Assembly: GCF_003966155.1 (NCBI RefSeq) | Contig: NZ_RXNS01000001.1 | Coordinates: 370,782 to 434,781, forward strand | Origin: Halomonas nitroreducens | Lineage (GTDB): Bacteria; Pseudomonadota; Gammaproteobacteria; Pseudomonadales; Halomonadaceae | DNA length: 64,000 bases | Reading direction: 5' to 3' | Shown: piece by piece, positions 8,096 to 19,700 of the stretch | Layout: each line of letters begins with the position of its first letter | Numbering within the stretch: position 1 is the first letter of the stretch | Notes under the pieces: model-generated | The model's input: only the letters and a program-made list of their open reading frames with translations | Told to the model about the DNA's origin: nothing | The model's database searches: none | Position numbers and translations under genes: made by a program

Positions 8096-9942
8096 GGCGT
8101 CGCCCCCGACGCGCGGACCCGGTGCAGGCGCGCGAGGAAGGCGTCGGCGTCGATCTCACCGACCACGCGCGCGCCGCGCCGCTCCTCGCCGTCGGGACCG
8201 ACCAGCATCAGCGTGGGCGGACCGATGATGCCGTGGTCTCGCATCAGGGCCTGGTCGTCGGCGTCCTGGGCGGTGACGTCCGGGCGCAGCAGGCGCATGT
8301 CGGCCAGGGCGGCCTGCACCCGAGGGTCGCCGAAAACCTCGTCCTCGATGACCTGGCAGGACACGCACCAGTCGGCATAGACGTCCACCAGGCTCCAGCG
8401 GCCGGCCTCGGTGGCGGCGTCCAGCTGTCGCCGGAGATCCTCGCCGTCCGCCACCGGCCTGAAGCGGGCCATGAGGTCCTCGCCGTCGCTCGACGCGTCC
8501 GTGACGCCGGCCCCCTCCAGGAAGGCCAGCGGGCGCAGGGCGTCGTCGCCGCCACCGGCGCCGCCGACCATCAGCAGTCCCCCCCAGAGGCTCAGTACCA
8601 GGCCGAGGGTCCGCGACAGCCGTCGGGCGGGGGGCGCCAGGGCGGCCTGGTAGAGCGACAGCGCCAGGCCGATCAGCCAGGCGCCCCACAGGGCCAGGGT
8701 CAGGGAATCGTCGATCACCCGGTCGAGGAAGGTGATGGCCATGCCCAGCAGCACGAAGCCGAACAGGGCCTTGATGCGCATCATCCAGGGGCCGGGCCGG
8801 GGCAGCAGTCGCGCCCCCAGGGCACCCACCAGCAGCAGCGGCGTGCCCATGCCGAGTCCCAGGGCCAGCAGGGCGGCGCCGCCGAGCAGGGCATCGCCGC
8901 TGTCGCCGATGTAGAGCAGGGCGCCGGCCAGCGGGGCGGTCATGCAGGGGCCGACCAGCAGCGCCGAGAGCCCGCCCATCAGGGCCGCGCCATGCAGGGT
9001 GCCGCCGCGCTGGCGCTGCTGCAGGGCATCCAGGCGGCGGCGCAGGGGACCGGGCAACTGGAGCTCGAAGAGCCCGAACATGGCCAGGGCGAACACCGCG
9101 AAGAACGCCGCGAAGGCGCTCAGCAGCCAGGGTGTCTGCAGCATGGCCTGCAGGTTGGCGCCGGCGAGCCCCGCGGCCACGCCGAGGAGCGCATAGGTCA
9201 GCGCCATGGGCACCACGAAGGCCGCGGACAGGGCCAGGCCGCGGCGGGTCCCGCCGCCGGCCCCCACCACCAGGCTCGAGAGGATGGGGATCATCGGCAG
9301 CACGCAGGGCGTGAAGGTGAGCAGCAGTCCCATGCCGAAGAAGGCGGCCGGGATCCAGGCGGTGGGCGCGCCGGCGAGGCGCTCGGCGAGACGCTGGTCC
9401 TCCCCGGGGCCAGGGCCCGCCGTCTCGGGTTCCGGCTCCGGTTGCGGCGGCTCGGGATGCGCGCGGGCCTCTCCCGGCGGCAGCAGCGCCATGTCGGCCA
9501 GGCGCAGGTCCGCCTGCTGCGGCGCATAGCACAGGCCGTTGTCGGCGCAGCCCTGCCAGGTCAGCGAGAGCACCTCGGCGTCCCCGGGGGTAACCCCGGC
9601 CACGAGCCGCTGTCGATAGACCTCGGCTTCGCCGAAGTACTCGTCGGTGATGACCTCCCCCGGGGGCAGCATCGGCGACAGCGTCTCGCCCGCGGCGGTG
9701 GTCACCTCGAGACGCTTGCGGTAGAGGTAGTAGCCCGGCGCGATGTCCCAGCTCAGGCGGATGTCCTGGCCGTCGCGGCGCGCCTGCAGCTGGAAGGCCT
9801 GGTCGGGGGGCAGGAAGTCGTCCTGCTGATCCGGGAGGCCCTGGGCCTCGGCCGAGGTGGCCGCGAGCAGCCCGAGCAGGGTGACCAGCAGCAGGGATGC
9901 GAGGCATCTCGCGGGGCGTGGCGATCTTGTCACGGAAGGCAT
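8092..9942 (-). CDS. dsbD: Thiol:disulfide interchange protein DsbD
   Basis: 616 residues in the usual DsbD layout: signal peptide (to about residue 32), periplasmic DsbD-alpha domain with a Cys pair (GCADNGLCYAP), an eight-helix membrane domain with the redox cysteines in TPCVLPMIP and VGPCMTAPL, and a C-terminal thioredoxin domain with DWCVSCQVIE. It carries electrons from cytoplasmic thioredoxin across the membrane to DsbC/DsbG and TlpA/CcmG partners, both of which follow it here. First gene of the minus-strand operon dsbD-tlpA-dsbG; divergent from nrdR. Confidence 0.93.
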   Translation of the reverse strand: MPSVTRSPRPARCLASLLLVTLLGLLAATSAEAQGLPDQQDDFLPPDQAFQLQARRDGQDIRLSWDIAPGYYLYRKRLEVTTAAGETLSPMLPPGEVITDEYFGEAEVYRQRLVAGVTPGDAEVLSLTWQGCADNGLCYAPQQADLRLADMALLPPGEARAHPEPPQPEPEPETAGPGPGEDQRLAERLAGAPTAWIPAAFFGMGLLLTFTPCVLPMIPILSSLVVGAGGGTRRGLALSAAFVVPMALTYALLGVAAGLAGANLQAMLQTPWLLSAFAAFFAVFALAMFGLFELQLPGPLRRRLDALQQRQRGGTLHGAALMGGLSALLVGPCMTAPLAGALLYIGDSGDALLGGAALLALGLGMGTPLLLVGALGARLLPRPGPWMMRIKALFGFVLLGMAITFLDRVIDDSLTLALWGAWLIGLALSLYQAALAPPARRLSRTLGLVLSLWGGLLMVGGAGGGDDALRPLAFLEGAGVTDASSDGEDLMARFRPVADGEDLRRQLDAATEAGRWSLVDVYADWCVSCQVIEDEVFGDPRVQAALADMRLLRPDVTAQDADDQALMRDHGIIGPPTLMLVGPDGEERRGARVVGEIDADAFLARLHRVRASGATP

Positions 9943-9987
9943 GGCGCGACTCTCTCGTCGGGTTCGGCGGCAGCATGACAGGCGTGG

Positions 9988-10004
9988 ATTAGCAGCGTAT
10001 TAGC
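9988..10004 (-). promoter_or_regulatory. Direct repeat before dsbD with the 11-bp period of the PmrA/QseB-like box
   Basis: On the minus strand the hexamer GCTAAT occurs twice with exactly 5 bases between, about 46 bases before the dsbD start. The geometry and TAAT core match the CTTAAT-N5-CTTAAT box at 2678-2694, though the first two bases of each half-site differ. It may be a weaker site for the regulator encoded at 2738; this is speculative. Confidence 0.3.
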
Positions 10005-10032
10005 CCCGGCCGACGACGGCGTCGGCCGGGGC
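10003..10032. repeat. 13-bp perfect inverted repeat between dsbD and nrdR
   Basis: GCCCCGGCCGACG and its exact complement flank the loop ACGG. It lies between divergent genes, so it is not a terminator for either CDS; it could be an operator, a leader hairpin for dsbD mRNA or a REP-like element. Bases 10063-10068 (TACAAT) farther right look like the -10 of nrdR. Confidence 0.55.
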
Positions 10033-10105
10033 GAGCGCTGGGCGCCGTGGCCCCAAAACCGTTACAATGTGGCGACACCGTTTCCTGCCACGTCGGATAC
10101 TCGCT

Positions 10106-10591
10106 ATGCATTGCCCCTTCTGCGGCGCCCATGACACCCGCGTGACCGATTCCCGGCTGGTCGCCGAGGGCGATCAGGTGCGCCGCCGACGCCAGTGTGC
10201 GGCCTGCGGGGAGCGCTTCACCACCTACGAGACCGCCGAGCTGGTGATGCCCCGGGTCATCAAGGCCGACGGCTCCCGCGAGCTGTTCGACGAGGCCAAG
10301 CTGCGCGCCGGCATGCTGCGCGCCCTGGAGAAGCGGCCGGTCAGCGCCGAGTCCATCGAGGCCGCGGTCGAGCGCATCCGCCAGACGCTGCGCGCCCGCG
10401 GCGAGCGCGAGGTCCATGCCCGGGACGTTGGCGAGGAGGTGATGCATGCCCTGAAGCGGCTCGACCAGGTGGCCTATATCCGCTTCGCTTCGGTCTATCG
10501 GCGCTTCCAGGACATCGACGAGTTCCGTGCCGAGATCGATCGCCTCGCTCAGGAGCCGAGCTTCCGGCCCGACGAGCCGGGGGGCGCATGA
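10106..10591 (+). CDS. nrdR: Transcriptional repressor NrdR of ribonucleotide reductase genes
   Basis: 161 residues. Starts at the ATG leading into HCPFCG; N-terminal zinc ribbon with CPFC and CAACGERF, then an ATP-cone domain (about 49-139). NrdR binds ATP/dATP and represses nrd operons when dATP is high. The longer upstream frame adds a basic extension absent from the family, so the internal ATG is chosen. A TACAAT -10-like element lies 38 bases upstream. Stop overlaps ribD (ATGA), the common NrdR-RibD arrangement of gammaproteobacteria. Confidence 0.95.
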   Translation: MHCPFCGAHDTRVTDSRLVAEGDQVRRRRQCAACGERFTTYETAELVMPRVIKADGSRELFDEAKLRAGMLRALEKRPVSAESIEAAVERIRQTLRARGEREVHARDVGEEVMHALKRLDQVAYIRFASVYRRFQDIDEFRAEIDRLAQEPSFRPDEPGGA

Positions 10592-11724
10592 CCGTGCGGC
10601 GGACTCCCGAGGCCTGGATGGCCCGCGCCCTGGTGCTGGCGCGTCGCGGCCTCTACACCACCGACCCCAACCCCCGGGTGGGCTGCGTGCTGGTCAAGGA
10701 TGGCCAGCGGGTGGGCGAGGGCTGGCACGTGCGGGCCGGCGAGCCCCACGCGGAGATTCATGCCCTGCACGCCGCCGGCGAGGCAGCCCGGGGGGCCACC
10801 GCCTACGTCACCCTCGAGCCCTGCTCCCACCAGGGGCGCACCGGTCCCTGTGCCGCGGCGCTGGTGGCGGCCGGGGTGGCACGAGTGATCGTGGCCATGC
10901 GGGACCCCAATCCGCTGGTGGCCGGTCGGGGCATCGCGCGGCTGCGCGAGGCCGGTATCGAGGTCGAGGTCGGCCTGCTCGAGGCTCAGGCCCGGGCCCT
11001 CAACCCCGGGTTCATTGCCCGCATGGCCCGGGGCCGGCCCTTCGTGCGGCTGAAGATGGCCATGAGCCTCGACGGCCGGACCGCCATGCGCTCCGGCGAG
11101 TCCCAGTGGATCACCGGCCCCCGGGCACGTCGCGAGGTGCAGCGGCTGCGTGCCCGCTCCAGCGCGGTGCTGACCGGCGTGGAGTCGGTGATCTTCGACA
11201 ACTCCCGGCTCACGGTCCGCGCCGACCAGCTCGAGCTGCCCGAGGGCGCGGCCATCGCCGCCCGCCAGCCGCTGCGGGTGGTGGTGGACTCGCGGCTGCG
11301 CCTGCCCGAGGCCGCCGCTTGCCTGCGCGAGCCGGGGCGTACCCTGGTGGCGACCCTCGAGGGTCAGGACGGCGAGCACCGGGCCCGCCTCGAGGCCGCC
11401 GGCGCCGAGGTGCTGGCGCTGCCCGCGGCCGTCGACGGCCGCGTGGACCTGGCGGCGCTGCTGCGTCACCTGGCCGAGCGGGAGGCGGTCAACGAGGTGC
11501 TGCTGGAGACCGGCGCGACCCTGGCCGGCGCCATGCTGGATGCCGACCTGGTCGACGAGATGCAGCTGTTCGTGGCTCCGACCCTGCTCGGCGGCGAGGC
11601 CCGGCCGCTGTTCGCCCTGCCGGGGCTGGAGCGCATGGAGCAGCAGCGCCCGCTGGAGATCCTCGATATCCGTGCCGTGGGGCGGGACTGGCGAATCACC
11701 GCCCGGCCGCGCCGGGACGCCTGA
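10588..11724 (+). CDS. ribD: Bifunctional riboflavin deaminase/reductase RibD
   Basis: 378 residues. The deaminase domain (1-145) has the zinc motifs HAEIHAL (His/Glu) and [14 protein letters not shown] (two Cys); the reductase domain (150-375) follows with [11 protein letters not shown] and the SQWITG and [11 protein letters not shown] segments. It converts 2,5-diamino-6-ribosylamino-pyrimidinone phosphate to the reduced 5-amino-6-ribitylamino-uracil phosphate, steps two and three of riboflavin synthesis. Overlaps nrdR by 4 bases; a 223-base gap follows before ribB. Confidence 0.95.
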   Translation: MTVRRTPEAWMARALVLARRGLYTTDPNPRVGCVLVKDGQRVGEGWHVRAGEPHAEIHALHAAGEAARGATAYVTLEPCSHQGRTGPCAAALVAAGVARVIVAMRDPNPLVAGRGIARLREAGIEVEVGLLEAQARALNPGFIARMARGRPFVRLKMAMSLDGRTAMRSGESQWITGPRARREVQRLRARSSAVLTGVESVIFDNSRLTVRADQLELPEGAAIAARQPLRVVVDSRLRLPEAAACLREPGRTLVATLEGQDGEHRARLEAAGAEVLALPAAVDGRVDLAALLRHLAEREAVNEVLLETGATLAGAMLDADLVDEMQLFVAPTLLGGEARPLFALPGLERMEQQRPLEILDIRAVGRDWRITARPRRDA

Positions 11725-11947
11725 GCCCGTCGCCGGCATCGCCAGGGCGCCTTTGCGGCTCGCTCCGCTCCCGCGCGGGGCCATCACCACGACAGGCGGC
11801 TGCCCGAGCTCGCGCCAGCGGTGCGATCCACTGGCGCCGGGCGCCGCGCCACGGTACCCTGACGCGGTTTCGAGGGGGGCGACGCCCCACGGCGACCCGA
11901 TCGTCGTCGGGGCGCGACAGCCACCACGCAGAGTCAATGGAGATTCC
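11725..11947. other. Gap between ribD and ribB; no FMN riboswitch recognised
   Basis: The stretch has GC-rich short inverted elements (for example around GGCTCGCTCCGCTCCCGCG near 11757-11775) and a TACCCT-like -10 near 11855. The conserved FMN-aptamer segments (AGGGTGAAATTCCC-like and its partners) are absent. Riboflavin synthase (ribC/ribE alpha) is also not in this operon, which is unlike the E. coli-related arrangement where a riboswitch precedes ribB. Confidence 0.4.
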
Positions 11948-13114
11948 ATGGAGCACTCCTCCTCTGGGGGCCTGGCCCCCATCGCCGAGCTGATCGATGA
12001 CATCCGCCAGGGGCGGATGGTGATCCTGATGGACGACGAGGATCGCGAGAACGAAGGCGACATCATCATGGCCGCCGAAAAGGTCGAGGCCGCGCACATC
12101 AACTTCATGGCGCGCCACGCCCGGGGACTGATCTGCCTGCCGATGACCTGCGAGCGCTGCGAGCGGCTGCAGCTGCCGCTGATGGTCCGCGACAACGGCT
12201 CCGGCTTCGGGACCAAGTTCACGCTGTCCATCGAGGCCGCCGACGGGGTGACCACCGGGATCTCGGCGGCCGACCGGGCGCGCACCGTGCAGGCCGCGGT
12301 GGCCCGGGACGCCAAGGCGGAGGATATCGTCCAGCCTGGCCACATCTTCCCGCTGATGGCCGAGCCGGGCGGGGTGCTGCGGCGTGCCGGCCACACCGAG
12401 GCCGCCTGCGACCTGGCGGCCCTGGCCGGCCTGGACCCGAGCGGCGTGATCTGCGAGGTGATGAGCGAGGACGGCAGCATGGCCCGCCGCCCCGAGCTCG
12501 AGTGCTTTGCCCGCGAGCACGGCCTCAAGATGGGCACCATCGCCGACCTGATCCACTACCGCATCCACAACGAGCAGACCGTCGAGCCCCAGGAATCGAT
12601 GCCGGTCCAGACGCCCCATGGCGAGCTGACCCTGCACGTCTTCCGCGATCGCATCCAGGGCGCCCACCACCTGGCCCTGGTCAAGGGGCACCCGCATCCC
12701 GAGGCACTGACCACCGTGCGCGTGCACCTGGCCAACGTGATGCGCGACCTGCTCTCGCTGCAGAAGGGCGAGGGGGGCAGCTGGGCGGCCCACGAGGCCG
12801 TGGCCGAGGTGGCTCGCGCCGAGCATGGCGTCTTCGTGCTGCTCGACGACGGCCGGCCCCGCCAGGACCTCCAGGACCTGCTCGACCTGTTCCTGGAGCG
12901 TCGCCGCGCGCCGCGCACCACCGAGTCCGACGGCGCGGGCAACTACCTCACCATCGGCACCGGCTCGCAGATCCTCCGCGACCTGGGCGTGGGACGCATG
13001 CGCCTGCTCAGCTCGCCCTGGAAGTTCTCGGCGCTTTCCGGCTTCGACCTGGAAGTCGTCGAGCGGGTCGAGCCCGGCCAGTCGTCCGTCGCCGAGGATG
13101 ATGCCGGCGCCTGA
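11948..13114 (+). CDS. ribB: 3,4-dihydroxy-2-butanone-4-phosphate synthase with degenerate GTP cyclohydrolase II domain (RibBX type)
   Basis: 388 residues. The N-terminal RibB domain (about 8-208) is intact, with [10 protein letters not shown] and [11 protein letters not shown]. The C-terminal part (215-380) has the GTP cyclohydrolase II fold length and start, but where RibA has its zinc cysteines (CxxECxTG...RCDCG pattern) there is [14 protein letters not shown], with no cysteine. So only the RibB reaction (ribulose-5-phosphate to dihydroxybutanone phosphate and formate) is expected; a separate ribA must exist elsewhere. Such fusions are known in Pseudomonas and relatives and the degenerate part may be structural. 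Confidence 0.9.
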   Translation: MEHSSSGGLAPIAELIDDIRQGRMVILMDDEDRENEGDIIMAAEKVEAAHINFMARHARGLICLPMTCERCERLQLPLMVRDNGSGFGTKFTLSIEAADGVTTGISAADRARTVQAAVARDAKAEDIVQPGHIFPLMAEPGGVLRRAGHTEAACDLAALAGLDPSGVICEVMSEDGSMARRPELECFAREHGLKMGTIADLIHYRIHNEQTVEPQESMPVQTPHGELTLHVFRDRIQGAHHLALVKGHPHPEALTTVRVHLANVMRDLLSLQKGEGGSWAAHEAVAEVARAEHGVFVLLDDGRPRQDLQDLLDLFLERRRAPRTTESDGAGNYLTIGTGSQILRDLGVGRMRLLSSPWKFSALSGFDLEVVERVEPGQSSVAEDDAGA

Positions 13115-13200
13115 GCGATCGTCTCCCATACATTGACACGACGTCGCCTGTCGCGGCGTCATGTGGATTCCGTACCACCGGGTTCAGCAGGAAACAGATC

Positions 13201-13698
13201 ATGCAACCGATTTCCCAAGTCGAAGGCAGCTTCGTCGACGTCGATGGCCGCTACGTGATCGTGGTGGGCCGCTTCAATCATCATGTGGTGGACAGCCTGG
13301 TGGAGGGCGCCGTGGACAGCCTGGTGCGCCACGGCGTGGATGCCGAGAACATCGATATCGTCCACACCCCGGGCGCCTGGGAGCTGCCGCTGGCGATCAA
13401 GCGCGTGCTCCAGGTGGCGCGCCCCGAGGCGGTGATCGCCCTGGGCGCGGTGATCCGCGGGGGCACCCCGCACTTCGAGCACGTGGCCGGCGAGTGCAAC
13501 TCGGCGATGAGCCGCCTGCAGCTGGAGTTCGATACCCCGGTGGCCAATGGCGTGCTGACCGTCAATTCCATCGAGCAGGCCATCGAGCGGGCCGGTACCA
13601 AGGCCGGCAACAAGGGCACCGAGGCGGCCATGGCGGCCATGGAGATGGTCTCGCTGTTGCGCTGTTTCGGCGACGACACCCCGGGAGAAGAGCGATGA
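13201..13698 (+). CDS. ribH: 6,7-dimethyl-8-ribityllumazine synthase
   Basis: 165 residues, lumazine synthase family: [15 protein letters not shown], the PGAWELPLA motif, [17 protein letters not shown] and [16 protein letters not shown]. It joins dihydroxybutanone phosphate and 5-amino-6-ribitylaminouracil to lumazine, the precursor of riboflavin. AGGAAAC precedes the ATG. The stop overlaps nusB (ATGA), the conserved ribH-nusB arrangement. Named ribE in E. coli and ribH in many other genomes. Confidence 0.95.
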   Translation: MQPISQVEGSFVDVDGRYVIVVGRFNHHVVDSLVEGAVDSLVRHGVDAENIDIVHTPGAWELPLAIKRVLQVARPEAVIALGAVIRGGTPHFEHVAGECNSAMSRLQLEFDTPVANGVLTVNSIEQAIERAGTKAGNKGTEAAMAAMEMVSLLRCFGDDTPGEER

Positions 13699-14195
13699 GC
13701 GAGCAGCGTCGGGCACCCTCGAAAGGCCAGCTGTCCCGCCACGCAGCCCGCGAGCTCGCGGTCCAGGGACTCTACCAGTGGCAGCTGACGGGCAAGTCGA
13801 TCGGCACGGTGGAGGCAGAGTTCCGCAGTCAGGTGGCCGATGACGACCTGGAGGACCACGAGAACTGGCACAAGGTCATGGAAATCGCCGACCTGGCGCT
13901 GTTCCATGATCTGTTGCAGGGCGTGGTGCGCCATCGCGAGGAGCTGGACCGGGCCATCGCCCCGTTGCTCGACCGCCGCCTCGAGGACCTGGACGCCATC
14001 GAGCTTGCCATCCTGCGCCTGGGGGCCTACGAGCTGTCCAAGCGCCTCGAGGTGCCCTATCGGGCGGTGATCAACGAGGGCGTTGAGCTGGCCAAGTCCT
14101 TCGGTGCCACCGAGGGGCACAAGTATGTCAACGGCATTCTCGACAAGCTCGCCGTAAGGCTGCGGTCCGCCGAGGTCGCCGCGCGCCGACGCTGA
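13695..14195 (+). CDS. nusB: Transcription antitermination factor NusB
   Basis: 166 residues, all-helical NusB fold: [16 protein letters not shown] near the N-terminus, [48 protein letters not shown] and a C-terminal [11 protein letters not shown]. NusB with NusE (S10) binds boxA in rRNA leaders to allow processive antitermination. Start chosen at the ATG overlapping ribH, giving the usual family length with a short polar tail at the N-terminus. Confidence 0.95.
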   Translation: MSEQRRAPSKGQLSRHAARELAVQGLYQWQLTGKSIGTVEAEFRSQVADDDLEDHENWHKVMEIADLALFHDLLQGVVRHREELDRAIAPLLDRRLEDLDAIELAILRLGAYELSKRLEVPYRAVINEGVELAKSFGATEGHKYVNGILDKLAVRLRSAEVAARRR

Positions 14196-14200
14196 AGGCG

Positions 14201-15163
14201 ATGCCCCGGATGCACAGTGAATTCGAGTTGATCGCCCGCTACCTGGCTCCCGCCCCGGCCCCCGCCGCGGCAGGGGTTGCCCTCGGGGTGGGCGACGACT
14301 GTGCCCTGCTGGCGCCGAGCGCGGGCGAGCACCTGGCGGTGAGCGTCGACACCTCGGTGGCCGGCGTACACTTCCCCGCGGATGCCCCGCCCGAGGCCGT
14401 GGGCCATCGGGCACTGGCCGTCAGCCTGAGCGACCTGGCCGCCATGGGCGCGCGGGGGCGCTGGTGCCTGATGTCGCTGACCCTGCCCGCGGCCGACGAT
14501 GCCTGGGTCGCCGCCTTCGCGGAGGGCTTCCACGCCCTCTGCGAGGCCTGCGGCGTCAGCCTGGCGGGAGGCGACGTGACCCGCGGCGAGCTGGCCGTGG
14601 GTGTCACGGTGATGGGCGAGGTGCCGCCGAGCGAGGCCCTGACCCGCGCCGGTGCCCGGCCCGGCGACTGGCTGGCCGTGACCGGCGCGCTGGGCGGAGG
14701 CGCCGGCGGCCTGCAGCGCTGGCAGGCCGGCGAGCGCGACCTCGATGACCCGCTGATCCGCCGCTACCTGCGCCCCCGGCCACGCCTGGCGGCCGGCCTG
14801 GCGCTGCGCGGCCTGGCCGGCGCGGCCATCGACATCTCCGACGGCCTGCTGGCCGATCTCGGCCACCTGCGCGAGGCCTCCGGCGTGGGCGCCGAGCTGT
14901 GGCCGGAGCGCCTGCCGCTGGCCGAGGGGCTGGTCGACGCTCTCGGCGAGGCCCGCGCGCGACAGCTCGCCCTGGGCGGCGGCGACGACTACGAGCTGCT
15001 GGTCAGCCTGCCCCCCGAGCGCCTCGACGAGGCCCGGGCGAGACTGGCGGCCCTCGCGCTACCCCTGACGGTCATCGGCCGCGTCACCGCGGTCCCCGGG
15101 GTCACCGGTGTCGAGCCCACGGGCGTGTCCGGCTGGCAGCACTTTCCAGGAGACACGCCATGA
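14201..15163 (+). CDS. thiL: Thiamine-monophosphate kinase
   Basis: 320 residues, PurM/ThiL fold: FELIARYL at the start, VGDDCAL and SVDTSVAGVHF (Mg/ATP site), SLSDLAAMGARG, GGDVTRG, AIDISDGLLADLGHL and GGGDDYELL. It phosphorylates thiamine monophosphate to the cofactor diphosphate. An alternative ATG at 14210 (MHSEFEL) fits the family start slightly better. Translationally coupled to pgpA downstream (ATGA). Together with thiBPQ at 19701-23021, the window provides both import and activation of thiamine. Confidence 0.95.
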   Translation: MPRMHSEFELIARYLAPAPAPAAAGVALGVGDDCALLAPSAGEHLAVSVDTSVAGVHFPADAPPEAVGHRALAVSLSDLAAMGARGRWCLMSLTLPAADDAWVAAFAEGFHALCEACGVSLAGGDVTRGELAVGVTVMGEVPPSEALTRAGARPGDWLAVTGALGGGAGGLQRWQAGERDLDDPLIRRYLRPRPRLAAGLALRGLAGAAIDISDGLLADLGHLREASGVGAELWPERLPLAEGLVDALGEARARQLALGGGDDYELLVSLPPERLDEARARLAALALPLTVIGRVTAVPGVTGVEPTGVSGWQHFPGDTP

Positions 15164-15633
15164 ACCGTGCCCCCCAGAGCGTCTGGCACCGCCCCGTCCA
15201 CTTCCTCGCCTTCGGCTTTGGCAGCGGGGCCGTGCCCTTCGCGCCAGGCACCTTCGGGACCCTGGCGGCGATTCCCTTCTACTGGCTGATGTCCGAGCTG
15301 CCCCTGGGCTGGTACCTGATGGTGGTCGCCATCACCTTCGTGTGGGGCGTGTGGCTGTGCGAGAAGAGTTCCCGGGATCTCGGGGTCCACGACCACTCGG
15401 GCATCGTCTGGGACGAGTTCGTCGGCTACTGGCTGACCATGACCGCCGTGCCCTTCTCCTGGGAGGCCGCCCTGTGGGGGTTCGTGGTCTTCCGTGTGTT
15501 CGACGTCTTCAAGCCCTGGCCGATCCGCTGGGCGGACCGCCGGGTCGCCGGTGGTTTCGGGATCATGATCGATGATGTCCTGGCGGCGGTCTATGGCTGG
15601 AGTACCATGCACCTGTGGTTCTGGCTGCACTGA
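15160..15633 (+). CDS. pgpA: Phosphatidylglycerophosphatase A
   Basis: 157 residues with family motifs GSGAVPFAPGTFGTLAAIP near the N-terminus, HDHSGIVWDEFVGYW and DVFKPWPIRWADR, and two or three hydrophobic segments. PgpA removes phosphate from phosphatidylglycerophosphate at the inner membrane. AGGAG lies 7 bases before the ATG. Last gene of the nrdR-ribD-ribB-ribH-nusB-thiL-pgpA block. Confidence 0.95.
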   Translation: MNRAPQSVWHRPVHFLAFGFGSGAVPFAPGTFGTLAAIPFYWLMSELPLGWYLMVVAITFVWGVWLCEKSSRDLGVHDHSGIVWDEFVGYWLTMTAVPFSWEAALWGFVVFRVFDVFKPWPIRWADRRVAGGFGIMIDDVLAAVYGWSTMHLWFWLH

Positions 15634-15708
15634 GCCGCGTCGGCGCCGGCGGGCCGGGGCCGCCTCAGTCGCGACAGGAGGTCGCGCCTTCGGGACGAGG
15701 AGGGAACG

Positions 15709-16953
15709 ATGCGCAAGGAGCGCCTGATTGCGCCGGTGCTGGCGGTGGTGGCCCTGGCCTGGGCGGTGGCCCAGACCGTGGCCGGTCTGCTCTTCGAGCG
15801 TGAGCTGGCCCGCGCCGTCGAGGACCTGCAGGCCAGGGGAGAGCTGTCGATCCGCCGCAGCGACGTCGAGCGAGGCTGGCTCGCCTCTCGTGGCGTGCTG
15901 CACCTGTCGCCGCTGTTCGGCGACGCCTGGCACGTCGATGTCGTCTACCGGGCCCGCCATGGTGTGCTCGGCACCCGCCTCGACGGGACCCTCGCGCCCC
16001 ACATGGCCTCGGCGGGCGAGACCCTGTTCGGCGCCGTGGAGGCCTCGCCGCCCCGCTGGGAGGCCCGCTATCATGTCCTCTCGGGGACGTTCGACGGCGC
16101 CCTGGCGCTGTCGCCGCTGGTCTTCCATCAGCAGGGCCGGACCCTGGCGCTGCAGGGCACACGCATCTCCTTCCAGGGCGGCTTCGGCGACTGGCGGCTG
16201 CGCGCTCGGCTGGCCTCGCTGCGCCTCGATGATGGCGAGGCGCAACTCCAGGCCGGGCCGGTGACCCTGGAAAGCCGTTACGCCTATACCGAAGGCGCCT
16301 ATCATTTCACCCAGCAGGACCTGCTCAAGATCGAGGGCCTGCGCTGGCGCTCCCCTGAGCTGGTGCTCGCCGGGGACGAGATCATGCTGCACAGCAAGAC
16401 CGTGCTCGATGAACGGGAGCTGCGGATCCGCAGCAAGCTGACCCTCGGCGAGCTGCACTCCGCCGACCAGGTACTGCTGACCGGCGGGGTGACCGCCGAG
16501 CTGTCGCGGATCGACGCCGACGCCCTGCGCGACCTGCTGGATGGGCTGCGGCGCGAGGCGGCGCGGGGCTCCACCGACGCCAGTGGGCGGGAGGTGCTGG
16601 CCGATCTCGCCCCGTCGCTGCGTGGCCTGCTCGCCGACTCGCCCCGGCTCGACCTCCTCGAGGCCAACCTGGACAGCCCGATGCTGGGACTGGCCCTGAA
16701 TGGCGAGGGCACGCTGATCTTCGATGCCCGGGACCTGACGGCACTGGATCCCCTGGCGCTGGACTCGCCGGCGGAGCGGGCCGAATGGCGGGCCCGGCTC
16801 GACGGCGATTTCCTGTGGCGCCAGGTGCCGCCCGTGGTGGCGTTGTGGCTGGGCCTGCCCCTGGACACGCGGGAGCTGCAAATCGACGTGGTGCGTGGCG
16901 AGCTGCGACTCAACGGTCGTCCCCTGCCGCCGGTCCTCGAACGCCTGCTATGA
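15709..16953 (+). CDS. DUF945 (YdgA-like) family protein
   Basis: 414 residues: one N-terminal hydrophobic segment (7-28, uncleaved anchor or signal) followed by a long, mostly beta-rich periplasmic part with many charged residues. The ERELARAVEDLQ and SDVERGWLASRGVL segments match the start of DUF945/YdgA proteins. YdgA of E. coli is an inner-membrane-anchored periplasmic protein without an established function. Strong GGAGGGA precedes the ATG. Its stop lies directly against the lon promoter. Confidence 0.75.
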   Translation: MRKERLIAPVLAVVALAWAVAQTVAGLLFERELARAVEDLQARGELSIRRSDVERGWLASRGVLHLSPLFGDAWHVDVVYRARHGVLGTRLDGTLAPHMASAGETLFGAVEASPPRWEARYHVLSGTFDGALALSPLVFHQQGRTLALQGTRISFQGGFGDWRLRARLASLRLDDGEAQLQAGPVTLESRYAYTEGAYHFTQQDLLKIEGLRWRSPELVLAGDEIMLHSKTVLDERELRIRSKLTLGELHSADQVLLTGGVTAELSRIDADALRDLLDGLRREAARGSTDASGREVLADLAPSLRGLLADSPRLDLLEANLDSPMLGLALNGEGTLIFDARDLTALDPLALDSPAERAEWRARLDGDFLWRQVPPVVALWLGLPLDTRELQIDVVRGELRLNGRPLPPVLERLL

Positions 16954-16981
16954 CTTGAAGTTCGGCGTCGGTGCCCGCATT
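16954..16981 (+). promoter_or_regulatory. Sigma-32-like heat-shock promoter of lon
   Basis: CTTGAA (16954-16959), 14-base spacer, CCCGCATT (16974-16981). The known sigma-32 consensus is CTTGAA with 13-15 bases to CCCCATNT; only one base of the -10 core differs. It starts right after the DUF945 stop and 54 bases before the lon ATG, a classic sigma-32 target. Confidence 0.65.
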
Positions 16982-17034
16982 CCCGAAGACATCATGGGTC
17001 GAGATGTCCCGCCCCCTTCAGGATTGAGGTACGC

Positions 17035-19470
<2,436 letters not shown>

Positions 19471-19471
19471 C

Positions 19472-19527
19472 GAGGGGCGAGGAGCCAGGTTCGAGGGGCG
19501 AGGAGTGAGGGGCGAGGAACAAGGAGA
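19472..19527. repeat. Purine-rich intergenic repeat (GAGGGGCGAGGAG units)
   Basis: After lon, the unit CGAGGGGCGAGGAG occurs twice completely and a third time partly (GTGAGGGGCGAGGAAC). Similar low-complexity GAGGAGTGAGG-type tracts recur at 28058-28133 and in variant form near 33950 and 38020, always between genes. Confidence 0.6.
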
Positions 19528-19700
19528 TGACGCTTCCCTGTTTGTCCGGTTAGCGATGTCGCCGGGTTAGTCTCAACCCGCCCCGCGAGACGGTCCAGGT
19601 CTCCAGAATGCGCCCGCCGATGGCATAATGGCGGGCGCGCTGTTTCATGGCCGAATCACGATTTCCCGGTCAATGCTTCCCCGAACAACAAGGAATGCCC

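Noticed and set aside
11725..11947. Possible FMN riboswitch before ribB
   Set aside because: The gap is long enough and the position is right, but the conserved aptamer segments could not be found.
11948..13114. Calling ribB a bifunctional RibBA
   Set aside because: The zinc-binding cysteines of GTP cyclohydrolase II are missing.
19530..19700. Possible TPP riboswitch before thiB
   Set aside because: No CTGAGA or thi-box core pattern is visible on the plus strand.
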